From assembly GCA_049115935.1 (NCBI GenBank), contig JAGDZK010000058.1:1-23493 (forward strand): 23,493 bases of DNA, given 5' to 3'. The notes beneath the pieces were generated by a model. That model was not told the DNA's origin and ran no database searches. It was given only the letters and a program-made list of their open reading frames with translations. The translations under genes and the position numbers were made by a program. Within the stretch, counting starts at the first letter, position 1, and each line of letters opens with the position of its first letter. This DNA is from Bermanella sp049115935 (GTDB lineage Bacteria; Pseudomonadota; Gammaproteobacteria; Pseudomonadales; Oceanobacteraceae). Positions 1 to 6,341 of the stretch are shown here, piece after piece.

Positions 1-998
1 GCGATGGTTTCAGAAATATCTTCACGCAGGCGCCATAGGTTTTTCGCTTGGGTCTCGCTTTGAGAGATAACGCCGTCGATTACCCAACCTTCTTCCATGC
101 AGTGTTCAAACAGCTCCATGGCCACATCCATATCGGCATCGCTTAGGGCTTCAAATTCGATCAATGCGTAGTATTGCGCTTCGGTTTCAAATGGCGCTGG
201 CACATCACCGCGGGCAATGACTTTACTCATGGCTTTGTGCGAGAAGAATTCAAACGCAGTTAAATCCATTTTGCCTTGATAAGCGTGCAACACGTTCATG
301 ATGGCCTCTAACTCAGGCACACCTAATACCAATACGTTTAGGTTTTTAGGAGTACGAGTTAAGCGCATGGTGGCTTCTGTGACGATACCCAAGGTGCCTT
401 CACCGCCGATGAACAATTGGCGAAGGTCGTAACCTGTGTTGTTTTTTACAAGGTCTTTGTTTAGCTCAAGAATGTCACCTTTACCGGTAACCACTTTAAG
501 ACCCGCCACCCAATCACGGGTCATGCCGTATTTGATCACTTTAATGCCACCTGCGTTGGTGCCAATGTTGCCACCAATTTGGCTTGAGCCGGCAGAGGCA
601 AAATCCACTGGGTAATACAGGCCTTGTTCTTCTGCGAACACTTGCAGTTGCTCGGTGATCACACCTGCACCACAGCGCACGGTACGGTCAGTGAGATTAA
701 AGTCACTGATGGCATTCATGTAATCAAGGGCCACCACCACTTCACCATTGGCAGCCACTGCGCCAGCGCTCAAACCGGTACGACCGCCTGATGGCACGAT
801 GGCAAATTCAAGTTCGTTGGCGGCTTTTATGATTTCAGCCACTTGCTCAGTGGTGCGCGGAAAGGTAATGGCTAGGGGTTTTGGGGCATAGATTTTGGTC
901 CAATCTTTACCGAAGGTCTCTAATGAGTCGGCATCGGTCTTGACTTTATCGTCACCAAGAATGGTCTGAAGGCGGCTAATTACGGCGTTTTGGCTCAT
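1..998 (-). CDS. D-2-hydroxyglutarate dehydrogenase-type FAD-linked oxidase (C-terminus cut by window edge)
   Basis: My translation from the ATG at 998-996 gives 332 uninterrupted codons running off the left edge, so the C-terminal part (family length about 460) is missing. It starts MSQNAVISRLQTILG. The FAD_binding_4 (PCMH) fold is visible: PSGGRTGLSAGA around residues 69-80, GGNIGTNAGG around 142-151 and GGEGTLGIVTEA around 198-209. Family enzymes oxidise D-2-hydroxy acids with FAD and pass electrons to an ETF or quinone. A gene of this type beside serA is known in Pseudomonas, where it removes the D-2-hydroxyglutarate made when SerA reduces 2-oxoglutarate. The divergent serA here supports that reading. 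A glycolate or D-lactate oxidase (GlcD/Dld type) is the alternative. Family assignment is secure; exact substrate is inferred from context. Confidence 0.85.
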   Translation of the reverse strand, partial: MSQNAVISRLQTILGDDKVKTDADSLETFGKDWTKIYAPKPLAITFPRTTEQVAEIIKAANELEFAIVPSGGRTGLSAGAVAANGEVVVALDYMNAISDFNLTDRTVRCGAGVITEQLQVFAEEQGLYYPVDFASAGSSQIGGNIGTNAGGIKVIKYGMTRDWVAGLKVVTGKGDILELNKDLVKNNTGYDLRQLFIGGEGTLGIVTEATMRLTRTPKNLNVLVLGVPELEAIMNVLHAYQGKMDLTAFEFFSHKAMSKVIARGDVPAPFETEAQYYALIEFEALSDADMDVAMELFEHCMEEGWVIDGVISQSETQAKNLWRLREDISETI

Positions 999-1053
999 GT
1001 GGTTACCCTAAAATACTCTCTTAAAAGCGGCTTGGGTGGCTATATGAGCCATT

Positions 1054-1069
1054 TGCAACAGTTGTTGCA
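1054..1069. promoter_or_regulatory. Candidate operator dyad in the divergent serA/oxidase intergenic region
   Basis: The 233-bp region between the two divergent starts contains the dyad TGCAAC-AGTT-GTTGCA (arms 1054-1059 and 1064-1069). It lies about 55 bases upstream of the oxidase start and 160 upstream of serA. A perfect 6-4-6 palindrome between divergent genes could be a regulator site, but it can occur by chance. I found no convincing -35/-10 pair to anchor it. Confidence 0.3.
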
Positions 1070-1231
1070 TACATTTCCGTGCCGCTGGGGCTTCATTCAA
1101 AGTGGATTATGATACCATACGCGCCTTAATTTAGACTCATGTTTTACACGACCCATACTGGCAGGGCTTCGCACCCTTAAGACCACTATTCGTCCAGCAT
1201 AAAACGCTTTAACGTTAATAAGGCTCAAACC

Positions 1232-2461
1232 ATGACAGATACATCTTTAGATAAAAGCAAAATCCGCATTCTGTTATTAGAAGGCGTTCACCAAACTGCC
1301 CTTGATACGTTGACGTCTGCGGGCTACACCAACATTGAGTACGTAAAAACGGCTCTAACCGGTGATGCACTAAAAGACAAAATCAAAGACGCACACTTTG
1401 TCGGTATTCGTTCACGTACACAGTTAACTGAAGACGTATTCGCTGCCGCTGAGAAGCTAATCGCGGTAGGTTGTTTCTGCATTGGTACTAACCAAGTTAA
1501 CCTTGAAGCCGCTGCTAAGCGTGGTATTCCTGTATTTAACGCCCCTTACTCTAACACCCGCTCTGTTGCTGAATTGGTATTGGGCGAAGCCATTTTGATG
1601 TTACGCGGCATCCCTGCGAAAAACGCCGCATGTCACCGTGGTGGCTGGATCAAATCTGCTGAAGGCAGCTACGAGATCCGTGGTAAAAACCTGGGTATTG
1701 TTGGTTACGGCAGCATCGGCTCTCAGTTATCTGTATTGGCTGAAGGCCTAGGCATGAAGGTGTTCTTCTATGACACCATCACTAAACTGCCATTGGGTAA
1801 TGCAACCCAAGTTGAAACCATGGACGAACTATTGGCCATGTCTGACATCGTAACGTTGCACGTACCAGAAACCACTGACACCAAAGACATGATGGGCGCT
1901 GAAGAATTCGCCAAAATGAAAAAAGGCGGTCTATTCATCAATGCCGCTCGCGGTACTGTGGTAGATATCCCAGCCTTGGCAGATGCGCTTAAGAGCGGTC
2001 ACATTGGCGGTGCAGCCATCGACGTATTCCCGAAAGAGCCTAAGGGCAATGACGATGAGTTCATCACCGAGCTACGTGGTCTAGACAACGTCATTCTAAC
2101 GCCGCACATTGGTGGCTCAACGCAAGAAGCACAAGCGAACATTGGTAAAGAAGTGGGCGAGAAACTGTCTACTTACTCTGATACTGGTGCAACGCTTTCT
2201 GCGGTGAACTTCCCTCAGGTTTCTTTACCACAGCATGGTGACTTCCACCGTATTCTTCACATCCACCAAAACGTACCAGGTGTATTGAATAAAATTAACA
2301 CCATCTTTGCTGAAAACAACATCAACATTCTTGGTCAGTTCTTACAAACTACTGCCGACATCGGTTATGTGGTGGTAGATGTAGAAGCATCTGCTGGTGA
2401 ACTAGCCCTTGAAAAAGTACTAGAAGTTGAAGGCACCATCCGCGCGCGTATTCTTTTTTAA
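1232..2461 (+). CDS. serA: D-3-phosphoglycerate dehydrogenase
   Basis: Cytoplasmic NAD-dependent enzyme of 409 aa that oxidises 3-phosphoglycerate to 3-phosphohydroxypyruvate, the first step of serine synthesis. The length matches the E. coli-type enzyme (410 aa). The Rossmann glycine motif GYGSIG is at 158-163. The catalytic triad of the D-2-hydroxyacid dehydrogenase family is visible as R240 (NAARGTVVD), E269 (PKEP) and H292 (TPHIGGST). Residues about 338-409 form an ACT domain (QNVPGVLNKIN), the usual site of feedback control by L-serine. The start is the ATG after a modest AAGG about 10 bases upstream. The gene is divergent from the FAD oxidase, with 233 bases between start codons, and a strong terminator follows it. 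Family enzymes also reduce 2-oxoglutarate to D-2-hydroxyglutarate, which gives the divergent pair a metabolic logic. Confidence 0.97.
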   Translation: MTDTSLDKSKIRILLLEGVHQTALDTLTSAGYTNIEYVKTALTGDALKDKIKDAHFVGIRSRTQLTEDVFAAAEKLIAVGCFCIGTNQVNLEAAAKRGIPVFNAPYSNTRSVAELVLGEAILMLRGIPAKNAACHRGGWIKSAEGSYEIRGKNLGIVGYGSIGSQLSVLAEGLGMKVFFYDTITKLPLGNATQVETMDELLAMSDIVTLHVPETTDTKDMMGAEEFAKMKKGGLFINAARGTVVDIPALADALKSGHIGGAAIDVFPKEPKGNDDEFITELRGLDNVILTPHIGGSTQEAQANIGKEVGEKLSTYSDTGATLSAVNFPQVSLPQHGDFHRILHIHQNVPGVLNKINTIFAENNINILGQFLQTTADIGYVVVDVEASAGELALEKVLEVEGTIRARILF

Positions 2462-2528
2462 TACGTAAGATGGGTGATGTGAGACGAGAGATGCCCTAAC
2501 ATTTTCGTTTCTTGACTCGCATAAATAA

Positions 2529-2564
2529 AAACCGCAAGTGGTAACGCTTGCGGTTTTTTTTTGC
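2529..2564 (+). terminator. Rho-independent terminator of serA
   Basis: The stem AACCGCAAG (2530-2538) pairs with CTTGCGGTT (2547-2555) across an 8-base loop and is followed by a long T run. It begins 68 bases after the serA stop codon. No gene converges from the right, so it serves serA. Confidence 0.9.
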
Positions 2565-2580
2565 TCATTCACATAGAACG

Positions 2581-2924
2581 CAGTCCGTGAATGGGCATCC
2601 ATAAAACCGTTCATATTAACAAGCACCACAGATATGGACCCCTGATCTGTTCGTCCCTCACGTCTGGGGTGACGTTTGATTAAACATAGTGATCGCCTTT
2701 AGAAAGCCTACCCGTTTCGCTCCACGTCATTCCCATAGGATGTAGTCCGTGAATGGGAACCCATAAAACCGTTCATATTAACAAGCACCACAGATATGGA
2801 CCCCTGATCTGTTCGTTCCTCACGTCTGGGGTGACGTTTGGTTAAACATAGCGATCGCCTTTAGAGAGCCTACCCGTTTCGTTCGACGTCATTCCCATAG
2901 GACGCAGTCCGTGAATGGGAATCC
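2581..2924. repeat. 162-bp tandem repeat, two full copies plus a partial third
   Basis: Copy 1 is 2581-2742, copy 2 is 2743-2904, and a partial third runs 2905 to about 2924. The register is exact: the phrase (C/T)AGTCCGTGAATGGG recurs at 2581, 2743 and 2905. The copies differ at only a few positions by eye. Each contains several small dyads: ACAGAT/ATCTGT, TCAC/GTGA, and at the junction an ATTCCCAT...ATGGGAAT stem (2891-2898 with 2915-2922). No plausible coding frame runs through it. This explains most of the 573-base gap between serA and the next gene. It is not CRISPR-like, because unit length and lack of variable spacers exclude that. Confidence 0.9.
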
Positions 2925-3034
2925 AGTCTTTCTATACTCAAATAACAACAGGGTGACAAACTTAAGTTGACTCTAATGAGTAGCAAGACCTGTCTTTTTT
3001 TGTTTATATGACAATCGAAATTCAGGCATGCACT

Positions 3035-3604
3035 ATGAAATTACATATCAAAAACATGGTTTGCCAACGCTGCATCATGGCGGTTAAGCAAGCACTACAG
3101 GATCAAACACTACCCTTTCGCCACGTACAACTAGGGGAAGTGGATTTTGGCGATGCCGCTTTGGATCTTGCCTCCCCAAATTACATCGCTTTTACACAGC
3201 GCCTACATGAATTAGGTTTTGATGTATTAAATAACAAACAAAGCCAGCTGATTGAGTCTATTAAACGACTGTGCATTCAAGCCATTCAACAAAATCCGCA
3301 AGACAAACACCCCCTTTCAAAGCGTATCAGTGAGCATTTACATCTAGATTATTCACACCTGAGTCAAATATTTTCCTCGGTGGAAGGGCAAACCATTGAG
3401 CAATACTTTATTGCCCAGCGAATAGAAAAGGTAAAAGAATTATTAGTCTACGATGAAGAATCATTAGGGGAAATTGCTTTTCACTTAGGCTTTAGCAGTG
3501 TCGCTCACTTAAGCGCTCAATTTAAAAAAGTCACCGGCATGACCCCAAGCTACTTTCGCTCATTAAAAGACAGCGCAGCTCGCCAACCTTTAGATAATCT
3601 ATAA
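3035..3604 (+). CDS. AraC-family regulator with N-terminal heavy-metal-associated (HMA-like) domain
   Basis: The protein is 189 aa from the ATG at 3035, which I prefer because AGG lies 8 bases upstream. The ATG at 3008 would add nine residues but has no ribosome binding site. The N-terminus has a CxxC metal-binding motif, KNMVCQRC (C10 and C13), followed by a ferredoxin-like stretch to about residue 65, as in copper chaperone and P-type ATPase HMA domains. Residues about 85-178 form an AraC-type double helix-turn-helix, ending with the recognisable second motif EIAFHLGFSSVAHLSAQFKKVTGMTP. AraC proteins bind DNA; fusion to a CxxC domain suggests the ligand is a soft metal such as Cu(I), by inference. 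The DUF4396 membrane protein 94 bases downstream is the likely target and partner. Confidence 0.85.
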   Translation: MKLHIKNMVCQRCIMAVKQALQDQTLPFRHVQLGEVDFGDAALDLASPNYIAFTQRLHELGFDVLNNKQSQLIESIKRLCIQAIQQNPQDKHPLSKRISEHLHLDYSHLSQIFSSVEGQTIEQYFIAQRIEKVKELLVYDEESLGEIAFHLGFSSVAHLSAQFKKVTGMTPSYFRSLKDSAARQPLDNL

Positions 3605-3698
3605 ATTATGTAACAACCAGCCAAAATCCTATAACAGCATTCTTGATATCTTGCGTTAGCATAACCCTAAGATTGCAGTGCAGTAAAAGGAGAGCAGC

Positions 3699-4127
3699 AT
3701 GAACGCATTTTGGCGAAACAAAACAAACTGGATTAAAAGCGCCCACAACACCAAATGGTGTTTAATCGGCTGCGCCATCGGCGACTTTGGCACCATCGCC
3801 TATTTTCAGTTTACCCCCCATGAGTTATCCGTCTTAAGCGTTATGTTATTGGCCATGATCAATGGTTTAATCACCAGCATCATATTAGAAGCCATTATTT
3901 TATTGCGCGATGGTTTTGATTTTAAACACGCATTAAAAACTGCGCTGGGTATGAGTTTTATTTCTATGCTGGCCATGGAGATTGCCATGAATACAACCGA
4001 CTACCTATTAACAGGTGGGGCTATTTTAACTTGGTGGGTGATCCCGATTGCATTATTGGCGGGTTTTTTAACCCCTTGGCCTTATAACTATTGGCGTTTG
4101 CAGAAACACAAAAAATCGTGTCATTAG
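3699..4127 (+). CDS. DUF4396 family integral membrane protein
   Basis: A 142-aa membrane protein whose sequence matches what I recall of the DUF4396 family. It begins at the ATG after a good AAGGAG. Near the N-terminus is the family hallmark HNTKWCLIGCAIGDF, with H16, C21, C25 and D29 arranged like metal ligands. Hydrophobic helices are visible at about 43-68, 84-104 and 111-126. The ME(I/L)AMNTTD segment (about 93-101) also looks conserved. The C-terminus ends in a His/Lys/Cys-rich tail (KHKKSCH). No biochemical role is established that I know of. The position right after an HMA-AraC regulator suggests transport or handling of a soft metal at the inner membrane, which is inference only. Confidence 0.8.
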   Translation: MNAFWRNKTNWIKSAHNTKWCLIGCAIGDFGTIAYFQFTPHELSVLSVMLLAMINGLITSIILEAIILLRDGFDFKHALKTALGMSFISMLAMEIAMNTTDYLLTGGAILTWWVIPIALLAGFLTPWPYNYWRLQKHKKSCH

Positions 4128-4157
4128 ATTTTGAATTTTGCGATAGCGCATATTTAA

Positions 4158-4216
4158 GTAGGATGGGTTAGATTGAGCGCAGCGAAACCGTAACCCATCA
4201 ATCACATGGTGGGTAC
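4158..4216. repeat. Truncated copy of repeat family A (TAGGATGGGTTA palindrome)
   Basis: GATGGGTTA (4162-4170) pairs with TAACCCATC (4191-4199). The sequence then continues into the centre of the family (ATCACATGGTGGGTA) and stops matching. It equals the left half and centre of the complete copy at 23285-23381. A family B palindrome follows ten bases later, in the same order as at the right end of the window. Confidence 0.75.
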
Positions 4217-4225
4217 TCATATCAA

Positions 4226-4294
4226 TGGGAGGGCGCTTGCGCGCGAAAACATTTCTAAGATTGAAAAAAGTTATCGCGCGCAAGCGCCCTCCCA
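4226..4294. repeat. Family B palindrome (GGGAGGGCGCTTGCGCGC)
   Basis: Perfect 21-bp inverted arms (4226-4246 and 4274-4294) flank a 27-base AT-rich loop. The arm core GGGAGGGCGCTTGCGCGCGA is identical to that of the copy at 23405-23471. The pattern GTGGGAG...GCTTGC...CGCGA resembles REP elements of Pseudomonas. With the family A element beside it, this fills the gap between the DUF4396 gene and the next ORF. An apparent ORF reading across the hairpin is not a gene. Confidence 0.85.
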
Positions 4295-4338
4295 CAGAAT
4301 ACTTTATAAAAAGTATGATATTCGCTGTTTTTAAATTT

Positions 4339-4674
4339 TCATTTATCTTTACAAACAGAGAATTCATCGTAAACATAACCGATAATGCCCTCTTCATCGC
4401 TTTCTTTTACAATAATAGTGAGCTTCCCCTTTTCAACCGATGATTTTCTTGGGATTTCAATACGCCTACTAACACCATCTCTTTCAAATAAGGCTAGGAG
4501 ATGAGTACCTTCATTACTATCATAAGTTGTGAAACCAGTCACATCTACAACAATACAGCGACTTGCAAAATTAGCACGAGGAAATAACATGTAGATGAAT
4601 AATATAATTACCAGTATTGCTAAAATATTGTCACGTAGAACTCGCTTTATTTCATTCCAATAAAAATCTAGCAT
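4339..4674 (-). CDS. Small single-pass membrane protein of unknown function
   Basis: An open frame of 111 aa that I do not recognise. It has a hydrophilic N-terminus (MLDFYWNEIKRVLRDN), one clear transmembrane helix at about residues 17-32 (ILAILVIILFIYMLF) and then a soluble domain rich in beta-prone stretches and charged residues (RRIEIPRKSSVEKGKLTIIV). The positive residues before the helix suggest an N-in topology with the domain in the periplasm. There is no convincing ribosome binding site. The region is more AT-rich than its neighbours and sits between repeats, so it may be acquired DNA. It lies downstream of the cobalamin operon on the same strand but 155 bases away, beyond a hairpin, so co-transcription is doubtful. 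It could also be non-coding. Confidence 0.5.
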   Translation of the reverse strand: MLDFYWNEIKRVLRDNILAILVIILFIYMLFPRANFASRCIVVDVTGFTTYDSNEGTHLLALFERDGVSRRIEIPRKSSVEKGKLTIIVKESDEEGIIGYVYDEFSVCKDK

Positions 4675-4738
4675 TAAGTAAACTTATTTTAATTTAAAAG
4701 AAATATTAAGCCGTTACCGAAAAAGCTGAGACAACGCG

Positions 4739-4797
4739 AAATTCATTTTTAGAGTCGGAGTTTAGTATTCTTAAATGGCTAATCTAAAAATGAATTT
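4739..4797. repeat. Long inverted repeat with 15-bp arms downstream of cobO
   Basis: AAATTCATTTTTAGA (4739-4753) is the exact reverse complement of 4783-4797, with a 29-base loop. It begins about 30 bases beyond the end of the cobalamin operon, past a smaller GTATC/GATAC hairpin (4805-4817). No long T run follows on the minus strand, so it is not a canonical intrinsic terminator, though it may still help end the operon or stabilise its 3' end. A similar element lies at 22151-22207. Confidence 0.6.
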
Positions 4798-4829
4798 TAA
4801 CGCCGTATCAGCGATACTGGTAGGCTCAA

Positions 4830-5450
4830 TTAATAATCCACACCTTTACGCGCCTTAATACCACTCTTATACGCATGTTTAATATCTTTTACTTCTGAAA
4901 CAGTATCTGCCAACTCTTGCAAGGCACTGCCACCACCACGGCCCGTTACAATCACACTTTGGTTGGCTGGGCGGTTTTTAATGGCATCTAAAATTTTTGT
5001 TTCATCTAAGTATTTATAGCCAATCATATAGGTTAGCTCATCGAGTAAAACTAAATCATAACGCTCATCTTTTAACATACGTTCGGCCACTGCCCAGGTT
5101 TCTTCTGCGGCTTTAATATCACCACTTTTATCTTGGGTATTCCAAGTAAACCCTGTGCCCATTTGATAAAAATCTTCAGGGTCAAAATTAGGCAATAGCG
5201 GTCCTTTTTCTTTTAGAAAAATTTCTTCACCACTTAATTGCGCCCCTTTAATAAACTGCACCACACCCACTTTATGATCATAACCCAGTGCACGCAGTAC
5301 CATGCCAAAACCTGAACTACTTTTACCTTTACCGTTGCCAGTGAGCACAATCACAATGCCACGTTCAATATCGGCCCTGGCAATGCTGGCATCGATTTTT
5401 TCTTTTTGCTTTTGCATTTTTTCTTTATGCTTTTGCTCTTGATCAGTCAT
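4830..5450 (-). CDS. cobO: Cob(I)yrinic acid a,c-diamide adenosyltransferase (CobO/BtuR/CobA type)
   Basis: A 206-aa cytoplasmic enzyme that moves the 5'-deoxyadenosyl group of ATP onto cob(I)alamin or its precursors, making the adenosylated corrinoid coenzyme. The P-loop is GNGKGKSS (38-45). A Walker B-like DLVLLDEL is at 132-139, VTGRGG at 168-173, and the family's typical end HAYKSGIKARKGVDY is present. The N-terminal 30 residues are a charged, Lys/Gln-rich helix, as in the E. coli protein. It is last in the operon, starting 9 bases after the btuF stop with AGGAGC ahead of the ATG. Family assignment is secure. Here it presumably adenosylates imported corrinoids before the CbiB and loop-assembly steps. 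Confidence 0.95.
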   Translation of the reverse strand: MTDQEQKHKEKMQKQKEKIDASIARADIERGIVIVLTGNGKGKSSSGFGMVLRALGYDHKVGVVQFIKGAQLSGEEIFLKEKGPLLPNFDPEDFYQMGTGFTWNTQDKSGDIKAAEETWAVAERMLKDERYDLVLLDELTYMIGYKYLDETKILDAIKNRPANQSVIVTGRGGGSALQELADTVSEVKDIKHAYKSGIKARKGVDY

Positions 5451-5459
5451 GCTTAGCTC

Positions 5460-6341
5460 CTATTTATTCTGTTTAATGGCACGGGCTTGGTCTAATACAT
5501 CACACACAGCTTGCATGCCCTGCAAGATTCGACCAGAAAAACGGTGAACAATATCGCCGTTAATAAAATGAATTTGTTTGTTTTTAACCGCTGGAATTTC
5601 AGGCCAAACCGCCCATTTATCACCCGCTTCTATTTTGCTGCCGTGTTGAGATGGAATGATGATTACCTCGGGTTTTTCTAATAGTACCGTTTCGATGCTC
5701 ACCTGCGGATAATCCAGTGTGGTATCGTTAAAAACATTCACCCCACCACAACCTGTAATTAATTCATTAATCCAAGAGCCTGCGGCCATGGCCCTAAGGG
5801 GCTCACTCCATAACTGATAAAACACCTTAACCTTGGGTTTGTCTTTATTGTCATCACGTAGTTGTTTAAGTTTCAGATTAAATGCATTGGCATGTTGTTG
5901 CGCCGTTGTTTGCAAACCAAGTTTATCACCCAATGACAGCATTTCTTTTGGAATATCATCCAGTCTTTTGGTAATACTTAAATACACAGGTAAACCCAGC
6001 GCCTGCATTTGTTCAATGTCCTGATCTTTATTGCCGCCCTTCCAAGCGATAATTAAATCTGGTTTTAATTCTAGGGCGCGCTCTATTTGAATACCCGAAT
6101 ACCCGCCAATTCGCGGAATCTTTTTTGCCGATTCTGGAAAGTCCGCATATTGAGTGGTGGCAATAATTCGATCACCTGCTCCCAACATATACACCAATTC
6201 AACCGCATGGGGGGCCAATGCAATAATACGCTGTGCGCCCTGTGTGTTTTGACCATGACTAACATGGGCAAAACTTAACAACATAAATAAATATGCACAG
6301 GCACGTATAACCCGCCTAAAATCTAGATCACGCATAAACAT
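5460..6341 (-). CDS. btuF: Periplasmic corrinoid-binding protein of the BtuFCD ABC importer
   Basis: The protein is 293 aa from the ATG at 6341-6339, chosen because AAGGA lies 8 bases upstream. Longer readings up to 6386 lie inside the cobC coding region and have no such site. Residues about 8-30 form a signal peptide (RRVIRACAYLFMLLSFAHVSHG). The mature part has the class III binding-protein pattern RIIALAPHAVELVYMLGAGD, then GGYSGIQIERALELKPDLII, and a second lobe with EPLRAMAAGSWINELI. Such proteins capture corrinoid in the periplasm and hand it to BtuCD. A haem- or siderophore-binding protein is the structural alternative, but the riboswitch and the flanking cobC and cobO make corrinoid the likely ligand. 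The start overlaps the end of cobC, indicating coupled translation. Confidence 0.9.
   Translation of the reverse strand: MFMRDLDFRRVIRACAYLFMLLSFAHVSHGQNTQGAQRIIALAPHAVELVYMLGAGDRIIATTQYADFPESAKKIPRIGGYSGIQIERALELKPDLIIAWKGGNKDQDIEQMQALGLPVYLSITKRLDDIPKEMLSLGDKLGLQTTAQQHANAFNLKLKQLRDDNKDKPKVKVFYQLWSEPLRAMAAGSWINELITGCGGVNVFNDTTLDYPQVSIETVLLEKPEVIIIPSQHGSKIEAGDKWAVWPEIPAVKNKQIHFINGDIVHRFSGRILQGMQAVCDVLDQARAIKQNK

Noticed and set aside
2420..2629. 69-aa minus-strand ORF after serA
   Set aside because: It crosses the serA terminator and the serA 3' end in antisense and continues into the tandem repeat; no family resemblance.
4225..4443. ORF of 72 aa reading through the family B palindrome on the plus strand
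   Set aside because: Its first half is the hairpin itself, and its protein is nearly mirrored by an ORF on the other strand (SVGGRLRA / MGGRLRA). No ribosome binding site; it overlaps the 4339-4674 frame.
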